Assembly: GCF_038066635.1 (NCBI RefSeq)
Contig: NZ_JBBUTI010000014.1
Span: 1-64,000, forward strand
Source: Ideonella margarita
GTDB taxonomy: Bacteria > Pseudomonadota > Gammaproteobacteria > Burkholderiales > Burkholderiaceae_C
DNA length: 64,000 nt
Reading direction: 5' to 3'
The position numbers and the translations under genes were made by a program. A model generated the notes under the pieces. That model did no database searches. It saw only the letters and a program-made list of their open reading frames with translations, and was not told the DNA's origin. Below are positions 35,230-44,650 of the stretch, piece after piece (within the stretch, counting starts at the first letter, position 1; each line of letters begins with the position of its first letter).

Positions 35230-35643
35230 ATGTCTGAACCCGTAGTTTTGAAGGCCGATGCGGTCGTGCGCGGCACCCGCATTGCGGCCGTGGCCGCCCT
35301 CGTGGGCCTGATCGTTCTGGGCCTGGCCTGGGAGCTCTGGCTGGCCCCCACCGGCAACCGCAGCCTGAGCCTGAAAGTGCTGCCGCTCACGCTGCCCCTG
35401 GCCGGCTTGCTGAAGCACCGGATGTACACCTACCGCTGGGTCAGCCTGCTGGTCTGGATCTACTGCACCGAAGGCCTGGTGCGCGGCACCAGTGAAACCG
35501 GCATCAGCCAGGTCCTGGCCTGGATCGAAGTGCTGCTGTGTGTCGTGCTGTTCACGGCCTGTGCCTGGCAGGTGCGCTGGCGCCTGAAGCGCGCTGCCGC
35601 GTTGGCCGCGTCTTCCGCCAGCCCGGACGGGGCCGCGGTGTGA
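35230..35643 (+). CDS. DUF2069 membrane protein
   Basis: Small inner-membrane protein of 137 aa with four hydrophobic segments, from VRGTRIAAVAALVGLIVLGLAWELW to VLLCVVLFTACAWQVRWRLKR, and the conserved KVLPLTLPLAGLLKHRMYTYRWVSLLVWIYCTEG core of DUF2069. The start is ambiguous: ATG 35230 was taken, while ATG 35209 would add seven residues and has a better GGAACGGGA upstream. Its stop overlaps the next GTG start by 4 bp. Function unknown. Confidence 0.8.
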   Translation: MSEPVVLKADAVVRGTRIAAVAALVGLIVLGLAWELWLAPTGNRSLSLKVLPLTLPLAGLLKHRMYTYRWVSLLVWIYCTEGLVRGTSETGISQVLAWIEVLLCVVLFTACAWQVRWRLKRAAALAASSASPDGAAV

Positions 35644-37052
35644 CCATCGATGGGCTGCTGGCGCATCTGCGGCAGCTGCTCGGCGCTGCCGGGTTTCGCG
35701 AAGACGGCGACCTGAGCCCCTGGGAAAAGGACTGGCGTGGCCGCTGGCCCGGATCAGCCCTGGCCGTCGCACTGCCTGCCAGCACCGAGGAGGTGGCCGC
35801 CGTGGTGCGCGCCTGCGCGGCAGCGGGCGTGGCCATCGTGCCGCAGGGCGGCAACACGGGCCTGGTGGGTGGCGGCGTGCCTGACGCCACTGGCCGGCAA
35901 CTGGTGCTGAGCCTGCGCCGGATGAACACCATCCGCGCGGTGGACGTAGCCAACCTCACCCTCACCGTTGACGCCGGTTGCCTGCTGACCCAGGTACAGG
36001 CAGCAGCCGAAGAGAACGGCCTGCTCTACCCCTTGAGCCTGGCGGCCGAAGGCAATTGCACCATCGGCGGCAACCTGGCCACCAATGCCGGCGGCACGCA
36101 GGTGCTGCGCTACGGCAATGCCCGTGAGCTGTGCCTGGGCCTGGAGGTGGTCACGCCGCAAGGCGAGATCTGGCACGGCCTGAGCGGCCTCCGCAAGGAC
36201 AACACTGGCTACGACCTGCGCGACCTCTTCATCGGCAGCGAAGGCACCTTGGGCGTGATCACTGCGGCCACCTTGAAGCTGCACCCGCGCCCCGGGGCCG
36301 TGATGACCGCGCTGGCCGGTTTCAGCGATCTGAACGCGGCGCTGCGCCTGATCGACCGCAGCCGCCGTGCGCTGGACGCCGGCTTGACGGGCTTCGAGCT
36401 GATGTCGGCGCATGCCTTGGGCCTGGTGCAGCAGTGGTGCCCGCCGATGCGTTCGCCCTTGCCGGCCACACCCTGGACGGCCTTGATCGAATTGGCAGCA
36501 GCCACCGAAGCGCAAGGCCAGCGGCAGCTTGAAGAACTGCTGGGCGATGCCCTGGCCTGTGGCGACATCACCGATGCCGCGGTGGCCACCAGTTTGTCGC
36601 AGGCGGCGCAGTTCTGGGCGCTGCGTGAAGCCATACCCCGGGCACAGGCGCTGAGCGGCTTGAACATCAAGCACGACATCGCCCTGCCCGTGTCGGCCAT
36701 TCCCGCCTTCGTGTCTGAAACCCATGCCGCACTGCAAGCCGCCTTGCCGGGCTGCCGACCGGTGACTTTCGGGCATCTGGGTGACGGCAACCTGCACTAC
36801 AACGTGCAGGCCCCCGAAGGCGTGGAGCCCGCCACTTTCCTGCGTGAGCAGGAGGCGCTCGTGAACGCGCTGGTGCACGACCGGGTGAGTGCGCTGGGTG
36901 GGTCGATCTCCGCGGAGCACGGCATCGGCGTGCTCAAGCGCGAGGAACTGGCGCGGCGGAAATCACCGGTGGCGTTGCAGATGATGCGGGCCATCAAGCA
37001 GGCGCTCGATCCGCAGGGCTTGATGAACCCGGGCCGACTGCTGCCGGATTGA
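35640..37052 (+). CDS. FAD-linked 2-hydroxyacid dehydrogenase (D2HGDH / GlcD-like)
   Basis: Flavoprotein oxidoreductase of 470 aa for a D-2-hydroxyacid, probably D-2-hydroxyglutarate or D-lactate. The FAD domain has VPQGGNTGLVGGGVPD, GNCTIGGNLATNAGGTQVLRYGN and DNTGYDLRDLFIGSEGTLGVIT. The C-terminal substrate domain has FGHLGDGNLHYNVQ and SISAEHGIGVLKREEL. The GTG start at 35640 overlaps the DUF2069 stop (GTGA), so they are coupled. The exact substrate is not decidable here. It ends 23 bp from the convergent DUF1178 gene. Confidence 0.87.
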   Translation: MTIDGLLAHLRQLLGAAGFREDGDLSPWEKDWRGRWPGSALAVALPASTEEVAAVVRACAAAGVAIVPQGGNTGLVGGGVPDATGRQLVLSLRRMNTIRAVDVANLTLTVDAGCLLTQVQAAAEENGLLYPLSLAAEGNCTIGGNLATNAGGTQVLRYGNARELCLGLEVVTPQGEIWHGLSGLRKDNTGYDLRDLFIGSEGTLGVITAATLKLHPRPGAVMTALAGFSDLNAALRLIDRSRRALDAGLTGFELMSAHALGLVQQWCPPMRSPLPATPWTALIELAAATEAQGQRQLEELLGDALACGDITDAAVATSLSQAAQFWALREAIPRAQALSGLNIKHDIALPVSAIPAFVSETHAALQAALPGCRPVTFGHLGDGNLHYNVQAPEGVEPATFLREQEALVNALVHDRVSALGGSISAEHGIGVLKREELARRKSPVALQMMRAIKQALDPQGLMNPGRLLPD

Positions 37053-37075
37053 GCCGCAGTGCGGCGCCACTCACC

Positions 37076-37654
37076 TCAGTGGGTGGGGCCTTTGAGCAAG
37101 TCTGGCACCGGCAGCGTGAACACATCAATGCCTTCATCGGCCAACTCGGCGCGTTGGTCTGCCGTGGCCTGGCCACGGATGCCGCGCTCCTCGGCGTCGC
37201 CGTAGTGGATGCGCCGGGCCTCGTCGGCGAACTGCTCACCCACGTCCTCGGTTTTCGCGAGCACCTCGCGCACGGCTTCCAGCAGACGCGTCTGCAGCGC
37301 CTCCGACATCGCGTCGAAGTTGGGCGGCGTGATGGCGCCGGGTTGCGGTGTGCCGGACCTGCCTGGCGGTGTGTTGTGCTGTGCGTCGGGCGGGCCTGTT
37401 GGGCGGTCGCGACCAGGTGCAACAACCGCAGCGCCAGATCTTGCGGGCTGCTGCGGGCCGGATGAGGCCTCCTGGCGATCGCGCGAACCAGACAGGTTCA
37501 GGCGCGGCGCGCTGGGCAGGCGCTGCACCTGCAAGTCGCCGCACAGCGGGCATGAAAGCAAACCACGCTCGATTTGCGACTGGTAATCAGCCTCAGAGCC
37601 AAACCAGCCCTCAAAACCGTGGCCCTGGCCACAGCGCAGGTTCCAGACCTTCAT
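37076..37654 (-). CDS. DUF1178 family protein
   Basis: Small protein of 192 aa. The N-terminal zinc-ribbon-like part reads MKVWNLRCGQGHGFEGWFGSE, then CPLCGDLQVQRLPSAPRLNLS. A low-complexity Pro/Gln/Gly linker (about 60-110) follows, then a conserved helical tail with VGEQFADEARRIHYGDAEERGIRGQAT. Last gene of the long minus-strand block behind the nuo genes, 22 bp after the NUDIX gene. Function unknown. Confidence 0.85.
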   Translation of the reverse strand: MKVWNLRCGQGHGFEGWFGSEADYQSQIERGLLSCPLCGDLQVQRLPSAPRLNLSGSRDRQEASSGPQQPARSGAAVVAPGRDRPTGPPDAQHNTPPGRSGTPQPGAITPPNFDAMSEALQTRLLEAVREVLAKTEDVGEQFADEARRIHYGDAEERGIRGQATADQRAELADEGIDVFTLPVPDLLKGPTH

Positions 37655-37676
37655 GGGAATGTCCTGAACCGGCTGC

Positions 37677-38252
37677 TCAGGCGCTTTGCCAGTGCAGCGG
37701 CCATTGCCCGGCTCGCCACTTCTGCAGCCACATCAAGGCGATGAGCGACTTCGCGTCGGTCATTTCGCCCCGACCGGCCAGCGCGTCGAGTTCAGCCTCT
37801 TCCATCAGCACCACTTCAATGTGCTCGCCGTGGTCGAGTTGCTGCGGACCAGCCTGCAAACCCCGCGCAAACCAGATACCGATGCCTTCGGTGGAGTAAG
37901 CCGGCGCGTTGTGCATCACGCCTGCGCAGGCCCATTCACGAGCGGTGTAGCCCGTCTCTTCCAGCAACTCGCGCTGGGCGCAGTGCAGCTGGCTTTCATT
38001 CGGGTCGATCTTGCCGGCGGGGAATTCCAGCAGCACCTGGCCGATCGGGTGGCGGTACTGGCGCTCCAGCACCAGCCGGCCGTCGTCCAGGATGGGCACG
38101 ATCATCACCGCACCGGAGTGACGGACGTATTCGCGGGTGGCCAGGCCCTGCTGCTTCGGCAGTTGCACCGTGTCGCGGCGCACATCCAGAAAGCTGCCCT
38201 TGAACACCTGGTGGGCTTCAACCAGGGGCTCAATCAGATGCTCGTCGGCCAT
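37677..38252 (-). CDS. NUDIX hydrolase (ADP-ribose pyrophosphatase type)
   Basis: Hydrolase of nucleoside-diphosphate derivatives, 191 aa. A complete NUDIX box occupies residues 80-102, with GKIDPNE followed by RELLEETGY. Preceding YRHPIGQVLLEFPAGK is typical of ADP-ribose pyrophosphatases. ATG 38252 gives MADEHLIEPLVEAHQVFKGSFLDVRRD, the family N-terminus. It lies 5 bp after the DUF2818 stop in the nuo tail. Confidence 0.88.
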   Translation of the reverse strand: MADEHLIEPLVEAHQVFKGSFLDVRRDTVQLPKQQGLATREYVRHSGAVMIVPILDDGRLVLERQYRHPIGQVLLEFPAGKIDPNESQLHCAQRELLEETGYTAREWACAGVMHNAPAYSTEGIGIWFARGLQAGPQQLDHGEHIEVVLMEEAELDALAGRGEMTDAKSLIALMWLQKWRAGQWPLHWQSA

Positions 38253-38257
38253 GGCTC

Positions 38258-38557
38258 TCACTGGCGGCGCAGGTACCGCCACACGAAGCCGGGGAAGGCC
38301 AGGGTCGTGAACAGGAAACCGAAAGCCCAGTAGAACTCCCAGCCCTGCGGCGCACGCTGGCCGATCGAGCCTTCGAGCACGAAGCCGATGCCCAGCGTGG
38401 CGGCACCGAGCACCACCAGTTCCACCAATCGCCAGCCAAACGCCTTGCGCGGAGCGCGCTGCGGGCCGACCAGCAAGATGCGTTCAGTGAGGAACGGCAG
38501 GTTGGCGGCCACGATGGCCACCACCAGCACCGTCCACACCGAGATCGTCTGGTTCAT
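38258..38557 (-). CDS. DUF2818 membrane protein
   Basis: Small membrane protein of 99 aa with three hydrophobic segments, from QTISVWTVLVVAIVAANLPFL to FYWAFGFLFTTLAFPGFVW. The family occurs right after nuoN in betaproteobacteria. ATG 38557 sits 9 bp after the nuoN stop, so it is almost surely co-transcribed. A role linked to complex I is possible but unproven. Confidence 0.85.
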   Translation of the reverse strand: MNQTISVWTVLVVAIVAANLPFLTERILLVGPQRAPRKAFGWRLVELVVLGAATLGIGFVLEGSIGQRAPQGWEFYWAFGFLFTTLAFPGFVWRYLRRQ

Positions 38558-38565
38558 GCGTACGC

Positions 38566-40068
38566 TCAACCAGCCAGTGCAGCGACGATGACGTCACGGC
38601 ACAGGGCCATCAGGCCGTCGGGCAGCAGACCCAGCACCAGCGCAGCAGCACCGTTGAAGGCCAGCAGGATGCCCAGACCACCGTGCTGAGGCGCAGGTGC
38701 GTCATTGGTGGGCTCGTCAAAGTACATGACCTTGACGATGCGCAGGTAGTAGAACGCGCCGATCAGCGACAGCAGCACGGCCACCACGGCCAGGGTGATG
38801 TAGGCCGGATCAGCCGTCGTCACCAGCGCCTGCAGGATGGCGAACTTGGCGTAGAAGCCCACCATCGGCGGCACGCCGGCCAGCGAGAACATGAACACGG
38901 TCATCACGCCAGCCAGCCACGGGCTGCGACGAGCCAGACCTGCCAGGTCGCTGATCTCTTCGCTCTCGAAACCGGTGCGGCTCAGGAACATGATCAGACC
39001 GAAGGTGCCCAGCGTGGTCAGCACATAGCTGATCACGTAGAACATGGCCGAGCTGTAGCCGTTGGCTGCCGACAGCGTGTTGGCGCCGATGACGGTCGGG
39101 GTCAGGCCCAGCAACATGAAGCCCAGCTGTGCGATGCCCGAGTAGGCCAGCATGCGCTTGAGGTTGGTCTGGGCGATGGCGGCCAGGTTGCCCAGCGCCA
39201 TCGACAGCACCGACAGCACGATCAACATCTGCTGCCAGTCGTGCGCCAGGCCACTGAGGCCTTCCACCAGCACGCGGATGGTGATGGCGAAGGCAGCCAG
39301 CTTCGGTGCGCCGCCGATCATCAGTGTGACGGCCGTCGGTGCTCCTTGGTACACGTCAGGCACCCACATGTGGAACGGCACGACACCCAGCTTGAAGGCC
39401 AGGCCGGCCACGATGAAGACGATGCCGAAGGTCAGCACGATCGCGTTGATCTGGCCGGTCTGGATGGCGTTGAACACCTCCGGCAGGTCGAGCGAGTGCG
39501 TGGCGCCGTACATCATCGACATGCCGTACAGCAGGAAACCGCTGGCCAGCGCGCCGAGCACGAAGTACTTCATCGCCGCTTCGGTGGACACGCCGTGATC
39601 GCGTCGCAGCGCCACCAGGGCGTACAGCGACAGGCTCATCAGCTCCAGGCCCACGTAGATGACCAGGAAGTTGTTGGCCGAGATCATCACGGAGATGCCG
39701 AGCAAGGCGAACATCGCCAGCACGAACAACTCGCCCTTCAGCAGATCACGACTGCCGGCGTACGGCTGCGCGTAGGCCAGGGTCATCATCATGGCGATGC
39801 CGGCGCACAGGGCCAGCAAGTGGCCCATCGGGTCAGAGACCACCAGGCCTTGCATGCCATACACCGAGGCTGCAGCGCCGTTGGCGCCCAGGCCCTGGCT
39901 CAGCATGCTGCCATGCATGAGCGCAAAGGCGGCCAGCGTCAGCTGCGTCAGCCAGAAGGTGATGCGGCGCTTCGGGTCGGTCAGGAAAAGATCAATCAGT
40001 GCGATGGCGCAAGCCGCCACCAGCAACAGGATTTCAGGAGAAACAACGAGCCAGTTCATTTGATTCAT
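38566..40068 (-). CDS. nuoN: NADH-quinone oxidoreductase subunit N
   Basis: Antiporter-like proton-channel subunit of complex I, 500 aa with about 14 membrane segments. EILLLVAACAIALIDLFL at the N-terminus, the KLGVVPFHMWVPDVYQGAPTAVTL helix with the key lysine and proline break, and LKRMLAYSGIAQLGFMLLGL are typical. Three in-frame ATGs occur at 40077, 40068 and 40059; 40068 (MNQMNWLVVSPEI) was chosen from the 19-bp spacing after nuoM. Confidence 0.94.
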   Translation of the reverse strand: MNQMNWLVVSPEILLLVAACAIALIDLFLTDPKRRITFWLTQLTLAAFALMHGSMLSQGLGANGAAASVYGMQGLVVSDPMGHLLALCAGIAMMMTLAYAQPYAGSRDLLKGELFVLAMFALLGISVMISANNFLVIYVGLELMSLSLYALVALRRDHGVSTEAAMKYFVLGALASGFLLYGMSMMYGATHSLDLPEVFNAIQTGQINAIVLTFGIVFIVAGLAFKLGVVPFHMWVPDVYQGAPTAVTLMIGGAPKLAAFAITIRVLVEGLSGLAHDWQQMLIVLSVLSMALGNLAAIAQTNLKRMLAYSGIAQLGFMLLGLTPTVIGANTLSAANGYSSAMFYVISYVLTTLGTFGLIMFLSRTGFESEEISDLAGLARRSPWLAGVMTVFMFSLAGVPPMVGFYAKFAILQALVTTADPAYITLAVVAVLLSLIGAFYYLRIVKVMYFDEPTNDAPAPQHGGLGILLAFNGAAALVLGLLPDGLMALCRDVIVAALAG

Positions 40069-40087
40069 GGTGTGCATCCCGGCAACG

Positions 40088-41563
40088 TCAGTTCAACTTC
40101 GACGTGGCCACGTGCTTGAGCAGCTCGGTGACCGACACGTGCATCACATCGGTGAAGGGCTTCGGATACAAGCCCATCCACAGCACCGCCACGGCCAGCA
40201 CGGCGAGCATCAGGAATTCACGTGCGTTGATGTCTTCCAGCGTACGGACGTGGTCATTGGTGATGTCACCGAAGTACACGCGCTTGTACATCCACAGGGT
40301 GTAGGCAGCACCGAAGATCAGGGCGGTGGCCGACAAGGCACCGATCCAGAAATTGAACTGCACGGCGCCCAGGATCACCATCCATTCACCGATGAAGCCT
40401 GCGGTGCCCGGCAGGCCGCAGTTGGCCATCGAGAACAGCAGCGCGAACGCGGCGAACTTGGGCATGGTGTTGACCACGCCGCCGTAGTCGGCAATCTCAC
40501 GCGAGTGGACGCGGTCATAGAGCACGCCGATCGACAGGAACATCGCGCCCGACACGAAGCCGTGCGAGATCATCTGCACGATGCCGCCGGCCACGCCGAG
40601 TTCGTTGAAGATGAAGAAGCCCAGGGTGACAAAACCCATGTGCGCAATCGACGAATAAGCGACGAGCTTCTTCATGTCCTGCTGCACCATCGCCACCAGG
40701 CCGATGTAGATCACGGCCACTAGGCTCAGGGTGATGATCAGCCAGGCGTATTCATGGCTGGCGTCCGGTGCGATCGGCATCGAGAAGCGCAGGAAACCGT
40801 AGGCACCCAGCTTCAGCATGATGGCAGCCAGCACCACGGAGCCGCCCGTCGGTGCTTCCACGTGGGCGTCCGGCAGCCAGGTGTGCACCGGCCACATCGG
40901 CACCTTCACCGAGAAGGCGGCGAAGAACGCGAAGAACAGCAGCGTCTGCGCGGGCATGCCCAGCGGCAGCTTGTGCCAGGTGGCGATGTCAAAGCTGCCA
41001 CCCGACTTGTAGTACAGGAAGATCAGCGCGATCAGCATCAGCAGCGAGCCGAGCAGCGTGTACAGGAAGAACTTGAACGCTGCGTAGACGCGACGCGGGC
41101 CGCCCCAGATGCCGATGATGATGTACATCGGAATCAGCGTGGCTTCGAAGAAGACGTAGAACAGCAGGCCGTCGGCTGCCGAGAACACGCCCACCATCAA
41201 GCCCGACAGGATCAGGAAGGCGCCCAGGTACTGGTGCGCACGGTCGGTGATGACCTCCCAGCCGGCGATCACCACGATGACCGTGATGAACGCGGTGAGC
41301 AGCACGAACCACACCGAGATGCCGTCGACACCCAGGTGATAGCGCACATTGAAGCGCTCGATCCAGACCAGGTTTTCCTGGAACTGCAAGGCCGCGGAAC
41401 CGGGGTCGAACCCACTGATCAGCGGCAAGGTGACAACAAACGCCAGTACCGCTCCGGCAAGTGCAATCCAGCGGGCAGCGCCCGCCTGCTTGTCACTGCC
41501 AAGGGCCAGCAGGAGGGTGCCGAAAGCAATCGGCAACCAGATGGCAACGCTCAAAAGACCCAT
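40088..41563 (-). CDS. nuoM: NADH-quinone oxidoreductase subunit M
   Basis: Antiporter-like membrane subunit, 491 aa. GVDGISVWFVLLTAFITVIVVIAGW, the FFEATLIPMYIIIGIWGG glutamate helix, VKVPMWPVHTWLPDAHVEAPTGGSV and KKLVAYSSIAHMGFVTLG are conserved proton-path segments. Gap of 18 bp after nuoL. Confidence 0.95.
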   Translation of the reverse strand: MGLLSVAIWLPIAFGTLLLALGSDKQAGAARWIALAGAVLAFVVTLPLISGFDPGSAALQFQENLVWIERFNVRYHLGVDGISVWFVLLTAFITVIVVIAGWEVITDRAHQYLGAFLILSGLMVGVFSAADGLLFYVFFEATLIPMYIIIGIWGGPRRVYAAFKFFLYTLLGSLLMLIALIFLYYKSGGSFDIATWHKLPLGMPAQTLLFFAFFAAFSVKVPMWPVHTWLPDAHVEAPTGGSVVLAAIMLKLGAYGFLRFSMPIAPDASHEYAWLIITLSLVAVIYIGLVAMVQQDMKKLVAYSSIAHMGFVTLGFFIFNELGVAGGIVQMISHGFVSGAMFLSIGVLYDRVHSREIADYGGVVNTMPKFAAFALLFSMANCGLPGTAGFIGEWMVILGAVQFNFWIGALSATALIFGAAYTLWMYKRVYFGDITNDHVRTLEDINAREFLMLAVLAVAVLWMGLYPKPFTDVMHVSVTELLKHVATSKLN

Positions 41564-41581
41564 TCTTGTTCTCCGCCCTAT

Positions 41582-43609
41582 TTAATGGCCAACGATCTGG
41601 CTCATCAGGTAGGGCCACAGTTGCCAGGTCATCAGACCAAAGATGCCCAACACCATCACCAGTGCATAGAACGACAGGTAGCCGGTCTGCACGGTGCGCA
41701 CGATGCGCGCGAATACACCCACTGCGTTGGCGGAACCGTTCACCACGGCACCGTCAATCAGCGCAACATCACCCACCTTCCAGAGGCCCAGGCCCAGCTT
41801 GCGGGCGCCGGCGGCCAGGATGTTCTCGTTGATCCAGTCGAGGTAGTACTTGTTCTCCATGACACGGACCAGCGGCGACAGTGCGCGGCCGATGGCGGCC
41901 GGAATCTCCGGCTTGACCATGTAGAAAAAGTACGAGACAGCCACACCCGCCAGTGCCAGCCAGAACGGCAGCGTGCTCAGCGCGTGCAGGCCCATGGCGG
42001 TGGCGCCGTGGAACTCATGCGCCAGCTCTTCCATAGCGTGGTGCACTTCGTGGTTCACGAAGATGGCGTCCTTCAGCAGGTCGCCGTAGAGCATCGGCTG
42101 GATGGTCAGGAAACCGATCACCACCGACGGAATCGCCAGCAGGACCAGCGGTGCCGTCACGACCCACGGCGATTCATGCGGCACGTGTGGCTCATGGTGA
42201 TCGTCGTCATGGTGATCGTGCTCACCCGGGAACGGCTTGTGGTGGAAGTGTTCCTTGCCGTGGAAGACCAGGAAATACATCCGGAACGAATAGAACGCAG
42301 TGACGAACACACCGGCGATCACGGCGAACTGGGCGAACCCGGCGGCCGGCAAGTGGCTGGCACCCACGGCTTCGATGATCGAGTCCTTCGAGTAGAAACC
42401 GGCGAAGAACGGGGTACCGATCAGGGCCAGCGACCCCAGCAGCGAGGTGATCCAGGTGATGGGCATGTGCTTGCGCAGGCCGCCCATGTTGCGGATGTCC
42501 TGGTCGTGGTGCATGCCGATGATGACCGAGCCTGCCGCAAGGAACAGCAGTGCCTTGAAGAAGGCGTGGGTCATCAGGTGGAACACGGCCACGTTGTAGG
42601 CCGACACACCGAGCGCGACCGTCATGTAACCCAGCTGCGACAGCGTCGAATAGGCCACGACACGCTTGATGTCGTTCTGGATGATGCCCAGGAAGCCCAT
42701 GAACAGCGCCGTGATCGAGCCGATCACCAGGATGAAGTTCAGCGCGGTGTCGCTCAGCTCGAACAGCGGCGACATGCGGGTGACCATGAAGATGCCGGCC
42801 GTCACCATGGTGGCGGCGTGGATCAGCGCGGAGATCGGGGTCGGGCCTTCCATCGAGTCAGGCAGCCAGACGTGCAGCGGAAACTGCGCCGACTTGCCCA
42901 TCGCACCGATGAACAGGCAGATGCAGGCCACGGTCAGCAGTGCCCAGTCGGTGCCCGGGAAGATGAGCTTCGACAACTCACCCGACTTGGCGAACACTTC
43001 CGTGTAGTTCAGCGAACCGGTGTAGGCCAGCACCAGGCCGATGCCCAGGATGAAGCCGAAGTCACCGACACGGTTGACCAGGAAGGCCTTCATGTTCGCG
43101 AAGATCGCCGTGGGCTTCTTGAACCAGAAACCGATCAGCAGGTACGACACCAGGCCCACCGCTTCCCAGCCGAAGAACAGCTGCAGGAAGTTGTTGCTCA
43201 TGACCAGCATGAGCATCGAGAAGGTGAACAGAGAGATGTACGAGAAGAAGCGCTGGTAGCCAGGATCCTCTTCCATGTAGCCGATGGTGTAGATGTGCAC
43301 CATCAGCGACACGAAGGTCACCACGCACATCATCATGGCGGTCAGGCCGTCGATCAGGAAGCCGACTTCCATCTTCAACGGGCCGAGCACCATCCACTCG
43401 TACACGGTGGCATTGAAGCGTGCGCCGTCGACGGCGACGGCCTTCAGCACCATCGCCGAGACGATGAAGGAAACGAGCACACCGAGGATGGTCAGGAAGT
43501 GGGAGCCTCGACGGCCCACCGACTTGCCGAACAGGCCCGCGATGACGGAGCCCACCAACGGTGCGAGCGGCACCGTCAGCAGCAGGTTTTGGGAGAGTTG
43601 TGCAGACAT
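41582..43609 (-). CDS. nuoL: NADH-quinone oxidoreductase subunit L
   Basis: Distal antiporter-like subunit, 675 aa, with the long lateral helix at its C-terminus. GFLIDGLTAMMMCVVTFVSLMVHIYTIGYM, FFGWEAVGLVSYLLIGFW, AQFPLHVWLPDSMEGPTPISALIHAATMVTAG and KRVVAYSTLSQLGYM are intact. A His-rich loop (HHKPFPGEHDHHDDDHHE) near residue 460 is a common betaproteobacterial feature. Gap of 28 bp after nuoK. Confidence 0.95.
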   Translation of the reverse strand: MSAQLSQNLLLTVPLAPLVGSVIAGLFGKSVGRRGSHFLTILGVLVSFIVSAMVLKAVAVDGARFNATVYEWMVLGPLKMEVGFLIDGLTAMMMCVVTFVSLMVHIYTIGYMEEDPGYQRFFSYISLFTFSMLMLVMSNNFLQLFFGWEAVGLVSYLLIGFWFKKPTAIFANMKAFLVNRVGDFGFILGIGLVLAYTGSLNYTEVFAKSGELSKLIFPGTDWALLTVACICLFIGAMGKSAQFPLHVWLPDSMEGPTPISALIHAATMVTAGIFMVTRMSPLFELSDTALNFILVIGSITALFMGFLGIIQNDIKRVVAYSTLSQLGYMTVALGVSAYNVAVFHLMTHAFFKALLFLAAGSVIIGMHHDQDIRNMGGLRKHMPITWITSLLGSLALIGTPFFAGFYSKDSIIEAVGASHLPAAGFAQFAVIAGVFVTAFYSFRMYFLVFHGKEHFHHKPFPGEHDHHDDDHHEPHVPHESPWVVTAPLVLLAIPSVVIGFLTIQPMLYGDLLKDAIFVNHEVHHAMEELAHEFHGATAMGLHALSTLPFWLALAGVAVSYFFYMVKPEIPAAIGRALSPLVRVMENKYYLDWINENILAAGARKLGLGLWKVGDVALIDGAVVNGSANAVGVFARIVRTVQTGYLSFYALVMVLGIFGLMTWQLWPYLMSQIVGH

Positions 43610-43637
43610 GTTCTTCAGGGCTTTCGTGGCTGCGTGA

Positions 43638-43952
43638 TCAGCCCTTCAGGGTGTCGAGTTCGTCCACGGCGATGCTGGCGCGATTGCGGAACAGCACGAC
43701 CAGGATGGCCAGGCCGATGGCGGACTCGGCCGCCGCGACCGTCAGGATGAAGAACACGAACACCTGACCGGCCATGTCACCCAGGTAATGGGAGAAGGCC
43801 ACGAAGTTCATGTTCACCGCCAGCAGCATCAATTCGATGGCCATCAGCAACACGATCAGGTTGCGGCGGTTCAGGAAGATGCCCACCACCGACAGCGCGA
43901 ACAGCGCGCCGCCCAGGGTCAGGTAGTGATAAAGCGTGATGCCGGCGTTCAT
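43638..43952 (-). CDS. nuoK: NADH-quinone oxidoreductase subunit K
   Basis: Three-helix membrane subunit of 104 aa. The two conserved glutamates of the proton path are visible in LMAIELMLLAVNMNF and TVAAAESAIGLAI. The start overlaps the nuoJ stop by 4 bp. Confidence 0.94.
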   Translation of the reverse strand: MNAGITLYHYLTLGGALFALSVVGIFLNRRNLIVLLMAIELMLLAVNMNFVAFSHYLGDMAGQVFVFFILTVAAAESAIGLAILVVLFRNRASIAVDELDTLKG

Positions 43953-44581
43953 GCCTGGCCTCCTTCCTTGGGGAGCGATGCAGCTTCGATCGTCGGAGCG
44001 ACCTTCACCAGGCGCACACGATCAGCCTTCTTGGCCTTGACCTGCTCGGACGGGTTCTGCGAACGGCTGTCCTTGCGCTTGCGCAGCGTCAAGGCAATCG
44101 CGGCAACCATCGCCACCAGCAGCACCACGGCAGCGATCTGCAGCGGGTACAGGTACTGGGTGTAGATCTCGATGCCCAGGGCCTTGGTATTGCCCATCTT
44201 CACGACTTCAGGCGGCAGCGCCTTGACCGCGCCGAGGTTGAAGCCGCCCTTCATGACGAAATACATCTCGAGGGCGATCAGCACACCGACAAAGGCAGCC
44301 AGCGGGAAGTGGGTCCAGAAACCCTCACGCAGACTGTCGGTATTGATGTCAAGCATCATCACGACAAAGAGGAACAGCACCATGACCGCGCCGACGTACA
44401 CGAGCACGAGGGTGATGGCCAGGAACTCGGCCTGCAGCAACATCCACACGCACGACGCGTTGAAGAAGGCCAGGACGAGGTAAAGCGCAGCGTGCACGGT
44501 GCTGCGGGCGGTGATCACCTTGAAGGCGGACACCAGCAGCACAGCCGCGAACAGATAAAAGAGAGCGGACGTTGTAGTCAT
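43949..44581 (-). CDS. nuoJ: NADH-quinone oxidoreductase subunit J
   Basis: Five-helix membrane subunit of 210 aa. The segment LVYVGAVMVLFLFVVMMLDIN contains the pi-bulge helix that moves during catalysis. It has a basic C-terminal extension after LRKRKDSRSQ. 69 bp separate it from nuoI. Confidence 0.93.
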   Translation of the reverse strand: MTTTSALFYLFAAVLLVSAFKVITARSTVHAALYLVLAFFNASCVWMLLQAEFLAITLVLVYVGAVMVLFLFVVMMLDINTDSLREGFWTHFPLAAFVGVLIALEMYFVMKGGFNLGAVKALPPEVVKMGNTKALGIEIYTQYLYPLQIAAVVLLVAMVAAIALTLRKRKDSRSQNPSEQVKAKKADRVRLVKVAPTIEAASLPKEGGQA

Positions 44582-44650
44582 GTTCTAACGCACCTGGGTG
44601 TGTCGCTCGGGAGCCGGAAAGGCAGCACTGCTGCCCTGCCCTGGCCGCCC

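Noticed and set aside
37053..37065. GCCGC-AGT-GCGGC hairpin between convergent genes
   Set aside because: 5-bp stem and no T-run; too weak to call a terminator.
40754..43750. Very long open frame on the plus strand opposite nuoL and nuoM
   Set aside because: His/Arg/Gln-rich composition with no domain, entirely antisense to two certain nuo genes; an effect of high GC codon use.
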